64,000 nt of DNA from Acidobacteriota bacterium (GCA_033549365.1 JAWSUF010000013.1:1-64000); one strand, 5' to 3'; counted from the stretch's first letter, positions 7,914 to 17,003 are shown. Numbers and translations are program-made. The notes: generated by a model not told the origin, from the sequence alone.

Positions 7914-10171
7914 AAGATGCACAGAAACCGGACCACATCAGCTTGAACGCGCTTGTCGAACGACTTAAGGAAGGCCGCTTTGTTATTCCCGACTTCCAAC
8001 GCGATTTTGAGTGGAGGCCTTGGGATATCAAGGAACTTATGCGATCGATCTTCCTTGACTATTATATCGGCAGCCTCCTGCTCTGGAAGGGAAAAAAAGA
8101 AAACTTCGATGCTCTCTCTTGCGAGATTATTTATGGGTTTAAAGATAAAACCGGTCAGCAGGCCTGGAACTGTGGTTTCGGCGAACCTGAACATATTGTT
8201 CTGGACGGGCAACAGCGTCTGACTGCGCTTTATTATGCTTTTGTTGCGCCGAACGTGCCACTGCCAAAACGCGCCAATCGTGCCGTTTTCTTCGTAAATG
8301 TCGAGAAATTTATAAACGAAGAATACGATGTGGCCTTTCATTACGAGTGGCTTTCTCGCAGGCTTGCCAAAATCCTTGGTAGCCCTGAAGCCCAGTATGC
8401 CGAACATCTGTTCCCTCTTTCCATTGTCGGGACGGGCGGTTGGGCTCTCGCAAACTGGGCACAGGGTTATGAGAATTATTGGAAAGAAGCGCGTATGCAA
8501 GCCGAGAGAAATGGAGATGTTTCGGCATTGGAAAAGGCGAAACTCAACGAACAAAACGCTAAATCTTTTAGTATTCATCTGAAAGGGATCACGGAACAAT
8601 ACCAGATTTCCTATATCGAGCTGGATAAGGATCTGGCCGTAGATAAGGTTTGCGACATCTTTACCCAGATTAACAGCAAAGGTATCCGCCTGGACGTGTT
8701 TGACCTTATGAACGCTCTCCTGAAGCCAAAAGGACTTCAACTGAAGCTTATGTGGAGGAAAGCCGCGCCGCGCCTGGAATTTGTGGACTCAGGAAAGATG
8801 AATGTCTATGTCCTTCAGATCATGTCCATCTTATGCCAATCTTACTGTTCACCCAAGTACTTGTATTACCTTCTTCCCGGACAGGAAAAACAAATTCGCG
8901 ATGATGACGGCAAGATCAGAAAAGAGATCTTGATCTCTGATATTAAGGAGTTCCAGAAGAAGTGGAGTCATGCCGTTAACTCTCTTGAAGACAGTATCAA
9001 TATGTTAAAACATCCGCATGAATTCGGCGTGAGTTCGTCGCAGTACTTGCCCTACGTGTCCATACTCCCGGTTTTTGCCGCTCTGCAGGCAGCCTGTAAG
9101 GATCTTCCTGCAAACCAACAACTGAATGCACAGCGGAAAATTCGGCACTGGTACTGGGCCTCTGTTTTTATCAATCGATATTCCGGGTCCGTCGAATCGA
9201 CAAGCGCGCGCGACTTCATCGATATTCGGGCATGGATGGACGATGAGGATGCCACACCGGCGTTGCTTCATGAGTTTCATGACCGCTTCCGCAGCTTGGA
9301 ATTGAAGAAAGAGACAAAAAAGGGAACATCCGTATATAACGGAATATTTAATCTTTTGGTTATTCAAGGAGCTCGGGATTGGATGACTGGTAATGTCCCT
9401 CAGTACGGCGACCTGGATGACCACCATATTGTGCCTATTTCTCGGGCGACGGACTTGCTTAAGGGAATTGCTGTTCATACCATACTCAACCGTACGCCTT
9501 TAACGGCTGAAACAAACCGAAAAATCATACGCAATCGACTTCCGAATGAATACCTTCCAGATCTAATTGCCGACAACAGTGAGACACAAGTCCGGGCCAT
9601 TCTTGAGTCGCATTTTATTTCTTCTTTTGCAATGGATATTCTCTTACGTGATCCTTTCGGTCCCGATGACTATGATGCGTTCATCACAGAACGCCAACGA
9701 ACCATTCTTGAAGCCGTAGAGAATCTATTGATCAAGGAACGTCTCGATCTCTCGCCATCCCTTAGAGAACTCGACCAGAATGTCGAAAAAACCGAGTTAG
9801 ACTTGCGCAAGTGTATTATCGATACTTTAGGCAATGAGCCAGGGCGTTTGCCACAGCACATCGCCCAAAAAATATATGAAAAAATCCAAAAAGCAGCCAA
9901 GAAGAATGCCGCGATTGATTTGGAAAACTACCATGCCCTTAAGGCAAAGCTGGAATTTGCGGATCTTCGGGATCTTCAGGAGATTATCACGTCCCAGGTC
10001 ACCTGGCATGAGTTCCAATCTCGATTCGCAAACAAGGAAACCCTTAATATCAAGTTCGATCAATTGGCAGAGTTGAGAAACAGTATCCGCCACAGTCGCG
10101 CTGTAGATGATGTCAAGCGCAAAGAAGGAGAAGCGGCTATCCTCTGGTTCCGACAGGTATTGAATAAATGA
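7910..10171 (+). CDS. GmrSD-like DUF262/DUF1524 nuclease with C-terminal HEPN-like domain
   Basis: A 753-residue protein embedded between two hsdM genes. The N-terminal DUF262 (GmrS-like) NTPase/nuclease-fold domain shows FQRDFEW (residues 29-35) and DGQQR (99-103). The central DUF1524 (GmrD-like) region has an HNH-type nuclease motif, DDHHIVPISRA, at about residues 501-512, followed by the expected Asn/Arg-rich helix. The C-terminal part (about 610-750) is helical and contains LAELRNSIRHS near residue 720, a HEPN-type R-N-x3-H motif similar to Swt1-like HEPN tails. In known GmrSD systems this fold restricts phage DNA carrying modified bases. ATGA overlaps on both sides show tight coupling with the methylases. 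The combination of three domains and its position inside a type I locus are unusual. Confidence 0.85.
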   Translation: MKDAQKPDHISLNALVERLKEGRFVIPDFQRDFEWRPWDIKELMRSIFLDYYIGSLLLWKGKKENFDALSCEIIYGFKDKTGQQAWNCGFGEPEHIVLDGQQRLTALYYAFVAPNVPLPKRANRAVFFVNVEKFINEEYDVAFHYEWLSRRLAKILGSPEAQYAEHLFPLSIVGTGGWALANWAQGYENYWKEARMQAERNGDVSALEKAKLNEQNAKSFSIHLKGITEQYQISYIELDKDLAVDKVCDIFTQINSKGIRLDVFDLMNALLKPKGLQLKLMWRKAAPRLEFVDSGKMNVYVLQIMSILCQSYCSPKYLYYLLPGQEKQIRDDDGKIRKEILISDIKEFQKKWSHAVNSLEDSINMLKHPHEFGVSSSQYLPYVSILPVFAALQAACKDLPANQQLNAQRKIRHWYWASVFINRYSGSVESTSARDFIDIRAWMDDEDATPALLHEFHDRFRSLELKKETKKGTSVYNGIFNLLVIQGARDWMTGNVPQYGDLDDHHIVPISRATDLLKGIAVHTILNRTPLTAETNRKIIRNRLPNEYLPDLIADNSETQVRAILESHFISSFAMDILLRDPFGPDDYDAFITERQRTILEAVENLLIKERLDLSPSLRELDQNVEKTELDLRKCIIDTLGNEPGRLPQHIAQKIYEKIQKAAKKNAAIDLENYHALKAKLEFADLRDLQEIITSQVTWHEFQSRFANKETLNIKFDQLAELRNSIRHSRAVDDVKRKEGEAAILWFRQVLNK

Positions 10172-11682
10172 CGGGGCAAATCTCACAAAGGGAGCTCGAA
10201 TCCTATCTTTGGGGCGCTGCAAACTTGTTGCGGGGCCTGATCGATGCCGGCGACTATAAACAATATATCTTTCCACTCCTCTTCTTCAAACGGCTCTCCG
10301 ATGTTTGGGATGAGGAATATGAGATCGCATTGAAGGAGACAAAGGACGAAAATTATGCTCGGGCCACGGCCAATGATCGCTTTACTATCCCTGACGGCGC
10401 GCACTGGTCTGATGTCCGTTCCGCTTCGCGTGATGTGGGTCGTGCGTTGCTCAATGCTTTCCGTGCCATTGAGGCGGCGAACTTACCGAGGCTGACTGGG
10501 GTTTTCGGCAATGCCTCATGGACGGACAAGGCACAGATGCCCGACGAGACACTGAAAAATCTGATCGAGCACTTCTCACAGCAGGCATTGAGTTTATCGG
10601 CCGTTCCTGAGGACGAGCTTGGCAACGCCTATGAATACCTGATCAAACAATTTGCCGACGACAGCGGTCATACGGCCCAGGAATTTTACACCAATCGAAC
10701 ATTGGTGCACTTGATGACTCAAATGCTCGAACCCAAGATAGGCGAGCGAATTTACGATCCAACAGTCGGTACAGGCGGCATGCTCATCTCCGCGCTGGCA
10801 GAGGTGAAGCGCCGGGGCGGCGATGTGCGCACACTCGGTCTTTACGGACAAGAGCTTATCCAAATCACAGCGGCTATCGCCCGCATGAACCTGGTCCTGC
10901 ATGGTGTGGAAGACTTTGAGATTGCAGCCGGCAACACCCTCAGTAACCCATCCTTCACTGAAAAAGACCGTCTACGCACGTTTGATGTCATTCTCGCCAA
11001 TCCGCCATACTCGATTAAGAAATGGAACCGCGAGGCGTGGCAGAATGATCCATGGGGGCGTAACTTTCTCGGAACACCTCCTCAGGGACGCGCCGACTAC
11101 GCCTTCTTCCAGCACATTCTCAAGAGCCTGGATCCGAAGACAGGGCGTTGTGCTATTCTCTTCCCCCACGGAGTGCTCTTCCGTAACGAAGAGGCCGACA
11201 TGCGGAGTAAGCTGGTGGAGGCTGACCTGCTGGAGTGTGTGCTGGGGCTGGGGCCGAACCTTTTCTACAATTCGCCGATGGAAGCATGCGTGGTTATATG
11301 TCGAACTCAAAAGTCGCCGGCCCGCCATGGCAAAGTTCTTTTCATTGACGCGGTGCGGGAAGTGGCCCGCGAGCGGGCGCAAAGTTTTTTAAAGGCAGAG
11401 CATCAGGCGCGCATTCTGGCGGCGTACAAGGCATTCGCGGATGAGCCGGGCTTCGCCAAGGTTGCGAGCACGGAGGAGATTCTGGAGAAGGACGGAAACC
11501 TCTCCATTCCGCGTTATGTACGGCCAGCCGAGAACATCAATGAGAAAGACGACAGAGACGGACAAGACTTGAAACAGATATGGGAAACCTTCGAAACCAA
11601 CGGGCGCGAGTTCTGGCTTCAAATGGACGATTTGGTAGAGATGCTGGACGGCGTCGTTGTCGGGGAGACAGACGATGCTTGA
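10168..11682 (+). CDS. hsdM: Second, divergent type I HsdM methyltransferase subunit
   Basis: A 504-residue HsdM homologue colinear with the first one. It has the N-terminal helical domain (IFPLLFFKRLSDVWDEE), motif I DPTVGTGG at 197-204 and motif IV NPPY at 278-281. Compared with the first copy, motif I has Thr-Val in place of Ala-Cys and the FYTP signature reads FYTN, so it is not a recent duplicate. The fold and catalytic NPP remain, so it is probably active, though weaker AdoMet binding is possible. It overlaps the GmrSD-like gene (ATGA) and hsdS. By position it is the natural partner of the downstream HsdS and HsdR, which would leave the first HsdM as the extra subunit. Confidence 0.92.
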   Translation: MTGQISQRELESYLWGAANLLRGLIDAGDYKQYIFPLLFFKRLSDVWDEEYEIALKETKDENYARATANDRFTIPDGAHWSDVRSASRDVGRALLNAFRAIEAANLPRLTGVFGNASWTDKAQMPDETLKNLIEHFSQQALSLSAVPEDELGNAYEYLIKQFADDSGHTAQEFYTNRTLVHLMTQMLEPKIGERIYDPTVGTGGMLISALAEVKRRGGDVRTLGLYGQELIQITAAIARMNLVLHGVEDFEIAAGNTLSNPSFTEKDRLRTFDVILANPPYSIKKWNREAWQNDPWGRNFLGTPPQGRADYAFFQHILKSLDPKTGRCAILFPHGVLFRNEEADMRSKLVEADLLECVLGLGPNLFYNSPMEACVVICRTQKSPARHGKVLFIDAVREVARERAQSFLKAEHQARILAAYKAFADEPGFAKVASTEEILEKDGNLSIPRYVRPAENINEKDDRDGQDLKQIWETFETNGREFWLQMDDLVEMLDGVVVGETDDA

Positions 11683-12784
11683 GAAGCTCAAGAGAGGGTG
11701 GACACGGGTGGCGTTCGGGGATGTTGTGCGGCTTTGCCGTGAACGATCCAGCAGGCCTGTGGAAAACGGATTTGACCGCTATGTGGGGCTTGAGCATCTT
11801 TCTCCCGGCGACCTGAAGATTCGACAGTGGGGAAATGCCGCTGACGGGACCACGTTCACGAACGTATTCCGCGCTGGGCACGTCCTATTCGGAAAACGGC
11901 GGGCGTATCAGCGGAAATTGGCTGTTGCCGATTTCGACGGCGTCTGTTCCGGTGACATCTATGTTCTGGAATCTGCCGATTCGAAAAGCCTCCTGCCCGA
12001 ATTGCTGCCGTTCATCTGCCTAACCGACCGCTTTTTTGAGTATGCGATTGGGACGTCGGCTGGGTCTCTTTCGCCGAGGACCAACTGGTCAAGTCTGGCT
12101 AAGTTTGAGTTCGCCCTGCCGCCGCTATACGAGCAGCGGCGGATTGCGGAGGTGTTGGGAGCATGCTGCAGTTTGACTGAGAGACTGCACCTATCACTCG
12201 AAGCCTTAGAACGACTGGGGCTATCTTTTGGGGCTGATGTCCTATCGCGGAGCAACTGCCCAACATGCCGGATTTCAGACATCGCCCGTTTTCGAAGTGG
12301 AGACGGCATTCTTGTTTCACAGTTACCCAAGGCGCGGAGTGGTGAGAATCCTGTGCCCGTCCTCGGCGGTAACGGCATTGCTGGCTATACGACGACCCCG
12401 ATGGATGCGGTGCCCCATCAAACAATAGTGATTGGTCGAGTTGGTGAGTACTGTGGTGCTGTCCACTTGGTCAATGAGCCCGCGTGGGTAAGTGACAACG
12501 CCCTGTTCATGAGCGAACTGAAGAAACCTGCTGACGTTGGCTACGTGGCGCTCTGCCTGACCGGCTTGCGTCTGAACCGTTTTCGGTCGGGTGGTGCACA
12601 ACCTCTGGTCAATCAGCAGATCGTCGGCAATCTGGTCATCCCGTTTCCGCCTGTAGTGACCCAACGCGAAGTCGTGGTTCAACAGGAAACGATTGTCGCA
12701 TGCCGCAAGGCGGTGAAACGAAAGATGTGTGCTGCTCGACAGCTTGCATCGGAGTTGATGGGCATGATGGAGTGCGTGCGATGA
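11675..12784 (+). CDS. hsdS: Type I restriction-modification specificity subunit HsdS
   Basis: A 369-residue specificity subunit. It has two target-recognition domains (about 10-150 and 195-335), each followed by a conserved helix. The first ends LPPLYEQRRIAEVLG and the second IPFPPVVTQREVV, the usual paired arrangement that sets a bipartite DNA target and holds two HsdM subunits. The ATG at 11675 overlaps the hsdM stop and has a GGGGAG site; an in-frame TTG at 11657 is less likely. Its stop overlaps hsdR. Length is slightly below the 400-450 residues usual for HsdS but both halves are present. Confidence 0.9.
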   Translation: MLEKLKRGWTRVAFGDVVRLCRERSSRPVENGFDRYVGLEHLSPGDLKIRQWGNAADGTTFTNVFRAGHVLFGKRRAYQRKLAVADFDGVCSGDIYVLESADSKSLLPELLPFICLTDRFFEYAIGTSAGSLSPRTNWSSLAKFEFALPPLYEQRRIAEVLGACCSLTERLHLSLEALERLGLSFGADVLSRSNCPTCRISDIARFRSGDGILVSQLPKARSGENPVPVLGGNGIAGYTTTPMDAVPHQTIVIGRVGEYCGAVHLVNEPAWVSDNALFMSELKKPADVGYVALCLTGLRLNRFRSGGAQPLVNQQIVGNLVIPFPPVVTQREVVVQQETIVACRKAVKRKMCAARQLASELMGMMECVR

Positions 12785-15741
12785 CATTCACCGAATCCAA
12801 CACCATCGAAGCCTACATCCGCGACCGGCTGGCTCGCGGGACGCGGATACCGAGGCACGGCATGATGGCCGAAGCAGACGCGGACTATGGCGGTCTCGGG
12901 TGGATGTTTGCGCCGCCCGCCGACGTGCCACGGCAGCCGCAAGATGTCCTGGTTGAGCCCTGGGTGCGTGAGGCCTTAATCCGGCTGAATCCGGAAATCG
13001 CAGCCCGGCCTGATCGAGCAGACGATGTCCTTTACAAGCTACGCGCCATAATCCTGGGCGTGCGAAGTGACGGACTGGTCAAGGCTAATGAGGAGTTTGC
13101 CGCGTGGTTGACAGGTGAGCGGTCTATGCCCTTTGGAAAGAACGACGAGCATGTCACAATCCGGCTGCTCGACTTTGTCGACATGGCGCAGAACGAATTT
13201 GTCGTCACAACGCAATTCACTTTCCGGGCGGGTGCGTCGGAAAAGCGGGCGGATTTGGTCTTGTTGATCAATGGTATTCCATTAGTGGTGATTGAAGCGA
13301 AAACTCCGGTCCGGGCCAGTCAGAGCTGGTTGGACGGGGCTATTCAGATTCATGATGACTATGAGCGTAATGTGCCGGAACTATTTGTGCCGAATTTGTT
13401 GTCGGTCGCTACAGAAGGCAAGGAATTCCGCTATGGATCCATTGGGCTGCCTGTGGAGCTGTGGGGTCCATGGCGTATTGAATCTGAGGTTAAAACGCCG
13501 GTTCTTGAACAGGTAGCAAGGGGAGTGGATTCTCTTCTGCGACCTCATGTATTGCTCGATCTTCTGGCTAACTTCACCTGTTATGCAACGGACAAGAAGA
13601 AGCGGCGGATTAAAATTGTTTCTCGCTATCAGCAATACGACGGTGCAAACAAAATCGTCGAGCGTGTGGTGGCCGGGTATCCTAAGAAGGGCTTAATCTG
13701 GCATTTCCAGGGTTCGGGCAAGTCGCTTCTGATGCTCTTTGCGGCGCGTAAGCTGCGCCTGCATCCGGCCTTGAAAAACCCAACAGTCATGATCGTGGTG
13801 GATCGAATTGATCTCGACACCCAGATCTCAAGCACGTTCTATGCCGCCGATACACCAAACCTGATTAAGGCAGACAGTCGGGCGGAACTACACCGTTTAT
13901 TGGAACAGGATGTGCGTAAGATAATCATCACGACGATATTTAAATTTGGCGAGGCTGAGGGCATCCTCAACCCTCGAAGCAACATTATCGCCATGGTGGA
14001 CGAAGCGCACCGGACCCAGGAAGGGGATTTAGGGCGGAAGATGCGCGAGGCACTGCCGAACGCATTCCTGTTCGGTCTGACCGGGACGCCGATCAATCGT
14101 GCCGATCGAAACACATTCTATGCCTTCGGGGCTGAAGAGGATGATGCGGGATATATGAGCCGTTATGGCTTTGAGGAGTCCATCCGGGACGGCGCCACCA
14201 AACCGCTGCATTTCGAGCCGCGTATGCTTGAGATGCATATTGATAAAGAAGCGATTGACCAAGCATTCAAAGAACTTACCGGACATCTCACCGATCTCGA
14301 CAGGGATCAACTCGCCAAGACTGCAGCGAAAATGGCTGTTTTAGTCAAGTCGCCGGAGCGCGTCCAGAAGATATGTGCGGACATCTCCTGGCATTTCCAG
14401 GAAAAGGTGGCCCCGGCCGGATTCGGTGCTCAGGTGGTGACTTTCGATCGGGAAAGCTGCGTTCTGTACAAGAAAGCTCTGGATGAGTATCTGCCGACAG
14501 AGGTCTCCGACATCGTTATGACGGTTAACAGCGGAGAAAGCAAGTATGCCGCTTATGACCGGGACCGGGATGCGGAGGAAATCCTGCTCGACCGATTCCG
14601 TGATCCGGCAGATCCTCTGAAAATGCTTATTGTGACATCTAAATTGCTCACCGGTTTCGATGCGCCTATTCTGCAAACAATGTATCTCGACAAACCTCTT
14701 CGGGATCACACGCTTCTCCAAGCCATTTGCCGGACCAACCGGCCCTACGGAGAAACAAAGACCCATGGACTGATCGTCGATTATCTCGGCGTATTTGACG
14801 ATGTCGCCCAGGCGATTCAATTTGACGAAGAAGGTATCACTCGCGTCGTCGCGAATATCAGTGAACTCAAGGCGAAACTTCCCGAAGCTGTTCAGAAGTG
14901 CCTTGCATATTTCGCCGGGGTGGACCGCACTATGACGGGATACGAAGGTTTGATTGCCGCCCAGGACTGTGTGCCCAATAACGATATGCGCGATCGTTAT
15001 GCAGCGGACTTCAGTTACTTGAGCCGTCTCTGGGAGGCGATTTCACCTGATCCGGTTCTCAGCCGATATGAGACCGATTATCGCTGGCTGTCTCAAGTCT
15101 ATGAGTCATTGAAGCCGTCATCCGGCAGCGGGCGACTTCTCTGGCACGCCCTGGGTGCCAAGACAATTGAGCTGATACACGAGCACGTCCATGTCGATGC
15201 CATTCGCGATGATCTCGAAACGCTCGTTTTTGATGCAGAGCTTCTTGAAGCTGTTTTACAGGGCTCAGACCCCAATAGAAAAGCCAAAGAGATCGAAATT
15301 AAAGTCTCTCGCTGGCTCAGGAAGCGTCTGCATGATCCCCGATTCAAGCCATTGGGTGAACGGTTGGAAAACTTGAAAGAGAAGCATGAACGGGGGCTAA
15401 TGACGAGTGTGGAGTTTTTAAAAGAACTGCTGAATCTTGCCCGTGACGTTGTTGTGATAGAACGAACGCAGCCTCCGGTAGAACGTGAAGCCAAAGGAAA
15501 AGCCGCACTGACTGAGCTGTTTGAAGAAGCGAAGAACTCCGAAACACCGATTATTGTCGAGAGGGTCGTGAATGACATTGATGAGATCGTGCGTTATGTC
15601 CGCTTTGACGGTTGGCAGAACACACACGCCGGTGAGCGGGAAGTGAAGCTGGCGCTGCGCAAGACGCTCTTCAAGTACAGGTTGCATCAGGACCAGGAGC
15701 TTTTTGATAAGGCATATGGATACATCAGGGAGTATTACTGA
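12781..15741 (+). CDS. hsdR: Type I restriction enzyme HsdR endonuclease/translocase
   Basis: A 986-residue restriction subunit. The N-terminal PD-(D/E)XK nuclease is at about 130-180, with the Asp in KRADLVLL and the E-A-K triad in VVIEAKTP. The SF2 translocase follows: Walker A FQGSGKS near residue 311, DEAH near 407, FGLTGTP near 440 and late helicase motifs around TGFDAPILQTMY and QAICRTNRPY. The C-terminal helical domain would dock to the methylase. The ATG at 12781 overlaps the hsdS stop as ATGA; earlier in-frame codons lie inside hsdS. All catalytic motifs are intact, so the system looks capable of cutting unmethylated DNA. It is the last gene of the operon; no strong terminator is visible. 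Confidence 0.94.
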   Translation: MTFTESNTIEAYIRDRLARGTRIPRHGMMAEADADYGGLGWMFAPPADVPRQPQDVLVEPWVREALIRLNPEIAARPDRADDVLYKLRAIILGVRSDGLVKANEEFAAWLTGERSMPFGKNDEHVTIRLLDFVDMAQNEFVVTTQFTFRAGASEKRADLVLLINGIPLVVIEAKTPVRASQSWLDGAIQIHDDYERNVPELFVPNLLSVATEGKEFRYGSIGLPVELWGPWRIESEVKTPVLEQVARGVDSLLRPHVLLDLLANFTCYATDKKKRRIKIVSRYQQYDGANKIVERVVAGYPKKGLIWHFQGSGKSLLMLFAARKLRLHPALKNPTVMIVVDRIDLDTQISSTFYAADTPNLIKADSRAELHRLLEQDVRKIIITTIFKFGEAEGILNPRSNIIAMVDEAHRTQEGDLGRKMREALPNAFLFGLTGTPINRADRNTFYAFGAEEDDAGYMSRYGFEESIRDGATKPLHFEPRMLEMHIDKEAIDQAFKELTGHLTDLDRDQLAKTAAKMAVLVKSPERVQKICADISWHFQEKVAPAGFGAQVVTFDRESCVLYKKALDEYLPTEVSDIVMTVNSGESKYAAYDRDRDAEEILLDRFRDPADPLKMLIVTSKLLTGFDAPILQTMYLDKPLRDHTLLQAICRTNRPYGETKTHGLIVDYLGVFDDVAQAIQFDEEGITRVVANISELKAKLPEAVQKCLAYFAGVDRTMTGYEGLIAAQDCVPNNDMRDRYAADFSYLSRLWEAISPDPVLSRYETDYRWLSQVYESLKPSSGSGRLLWHALGAKTIELIHEHVHVDAIRDDLETLVFDAELLEAVLQGSDPNRKAKEIEIKVSRWLRKRLHDPRFKPLGERLENLKEKHERGLMTSVEFLKELLNLARDVVVIERTQPPVEREAKGKAALTELFEEAKNSETPIIVERVVNDIDEIVRYVRFDGWQNTHAGEREVKLALRKTLFKYRLHQDQELFDKAYGYIREYY

Positions 15742-15840
15742 GCAGGGTTGCCTTGCTTTTGATGATTAAATAGGGGAAACAAAGTTTATGGGGAATTGAA
15801 CGCTTTTCAATTGAAGCAGCTCTGGAGTCGTTTCTTGAGT

Positions 15841-16122
15841 CTATTTCTTATAAACATCTCCCCTAGGTCCTATTCTAACTATTTCGACAGCGCCCTCATG
15901 CTGATTAATCAAATATTCGATCCTAAACTTGCCCGATTGAACGGCATATATATTCTGAAGTTCTCCAGTAAGTGGATATCCAACCCTCGGATCCTTGCTA
16001 AGACCCGAGATTTTTCTATCGAATTGTCTTTGTATTCTTTTCCCTGCGTGCTGGTAGTAAGTATTGGCCTGTTTAGAAAGCCTAACTTCATAACTAGCGA
16101 CGCGTTTTTTCCCAAACAACAT
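15841..16122 (-). CDS. RelE/ParE-family toxin
   Basis: A 93-residue basic protein of the RelE/ParE fold: an N-terminal helical part (LSKQANTYYQHAGKRIQRQ) and C-terminal strands (YAVQSGKFRIEYLI, then VEIVRIGPRGDVYK). Members either cut mRNA on the ribosome or poison gyrase; the sequence does not tell which. The ATG has a GGGGAG site. Its start lies inside the end of the upstream antitoxin-like gene (29-base overlap), the usual antitoxin-first layout. Such pairs stabilise mobile islands, which fits the location between the restriction operon and the integrase. Confidence 0.8.
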   Translation of the reverse strand: MLFGKKRVASYEVRLSKQANTYYQHAGKRIQRQFDRKISGLSKDPRVGYPLTGELQNIYAVQSGKFRIEYLINQHEGAVEIVRIGPRGDVYKK

Positions 16123-16297
16123 ACTCTCCCCGCCTAATCTGCATCAACCCTTCATAGATTTCCCGCTTTTCTACGGAATTAGCAAGAATCTCATTTGTAA
16201 TTCTTTCGCCGATTTTTCTCTTCCTTTTTGATATCTTTTGGGGAGAGCGAGAAAAATCAACGACTGTAATATTAGAAGAATTGTGAGTCTCTGTCAT
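16094..16297 (-). CDS. Antitoxin-like small protein paired with the RelE/ParE toxin
   Basis: A 67-residue protein. The start at 16297 has a strong AGGGAAGGAA site; the frame is open upstream to 16363 but without a site. A short N-terminal segment (NITVVDFS) precedes a basic patch (KISKRKRKIGERI) and a helix, and the C-terminus (YVVWEKTRR) overlaps the toxin start. I do not recognise a named antitoxin family; the call rests on size, order and overlap with the toxin. Confidence 0.6.
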   Translation of the reverse strand: MTETHNSSNITVVDFSRSPQKISKRKRKIGERITNEILANSVEKREIYEGLMQIRRGEYVVWEKTRR

Positions 16298-16364
16298 AGT
16301 GTTCCTTCCCTCATCAGGCCATGTTGAGCCAAGTATGTCAAGGGTAAGAGTATTAGACAGCATT

Positions 16365-16613
16365 TTAGCTTCTTTTCAATTTATCAGGAACAATGGCCTC
16401 AACTACATTCGTAGAAGATACAGAGTAGATTGGCTCATTTCGAACAGGGTGGCGTTTTTCCGTTCGGATTACTTTTGTGACTATGGCCTTAAACCTTATG
16501 ATTGATCCATCCTCAAGTTCATAGGTATTCCAATCCTCTTGTTTTGGGCGAAACTCAATTTCTTCACCTTCAACCCATTCATCTCCGATAAGTACCTTGG
16601 TTTTAATCCCCAT
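16365..16613 (-). CDS. Small conserved-looking protein at the head of the toxin-antitoxin operon
   Basis: An 82-residue protein predicted to be beta-rich (KTKVLIGDEWVEGEEIEF, then SIIRFKAIVTKVIRTEK). No domain is recognised. It is the first gene after a well-formed minus-strand promoter (16649-16678) and lies 67 bases upstream of the antitoxin-like gene, so it is probably cotranscribed with the toxin pair. It could be a third component of the toxin-antitoxin module or an unrelated island gene. Confidence 0.55.
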   Translation of the reverse strand: MGIKTKVLIGDEWVEGEEIEFRPKQEDWNTYELEDGSIIRFKAIVTKVIRTEKRHPVRNEPIYSVSSTNVVEAIVPDKLKRS

Positions 16614-16648
16614 CTGACTTTTTCCTTTCTGATTATAAACTAATAGTA

Positions 16649-16678
16649 ATAATAGCCAAGCGTCTGGGTGTATGTCAA
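16649..16678 (-). promoter_or_regulatory. Predicted promoter of the small-protein/toxin-antitoxin operon
   Basis: On the minus strand TTGACA (16678-16673) and TATTAT (16654-16649) are 18 bases apart, with the start codon of the 82-residue gene 36 bases downstream of the -10. Confidence 0.55.
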
Positions 16679-16712
16679 ATTGTGTGAATCCCTCTGCAAG
16701 TGCTTAAGAGAA

Positions 16713-16886
16713 TTACTTAACGACAATCTTCGATTCCAGCCACTTGTCCACATCGGCCTTTCGGAAAAGGACGCGACGCTCAAGCTTGATGTGCGGGAGG
16801 CCCTGTTTCATCAGCCTATTGATGGTTGCCGGACTAATCTTCAGATAATCGCCAAGATCCTTTTTTGTGAGATATTCCGAGCTCAT
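16713..16886 (-). CDS. Excisionase-type helix-turn-helix protein (57 residues)
   Basis: A short gene read directly from the sequence: start MSSEYLTKKDLGDYLKIS, then a turn (PATINRLMKQGLP) and a wing (KLERRVLFRKADVDKWL). This is the MerR-like HTH_17 fold used by excisionases and AlpA-type regulators. It lies divergently upstream of a second HTH_17 gene and the integrase. It may act as recombination directionality factor or as repressor of the divergent integrase transcript. Confidence 0.75.
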   Translation of the reverse strand: MSSEYLTKKDLGDYLKISPATINRLMKQGLPHIKLERRVLFRKADVDKWLESKIVVK

Positions 16887-16932
16887 ATCAGAAAAATCTT
16901 ACCATGAATACTTGTCAAAATGAACCAATAGC

Positions 16933-16961
16933 TTGACTTATCGACAATAAAAGATTATTAT
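16933..16961 (+). promoter_or_regulatory. Predicted promoter of the excisionase/integrase transcript
   Basis: TTGACT at 16933-16938 and TATTAT at 16956-16961 are separated by exactly 17 bases; the AGGAGGAG ribosome binding site and ATG of the HTH gene follow within 45 bases. Confidence 0.6.
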
Positions 16962-17003
16962 GTATCATAGCAGATCACAATGAATCATTATCAAGGAGGA
17001 GAA

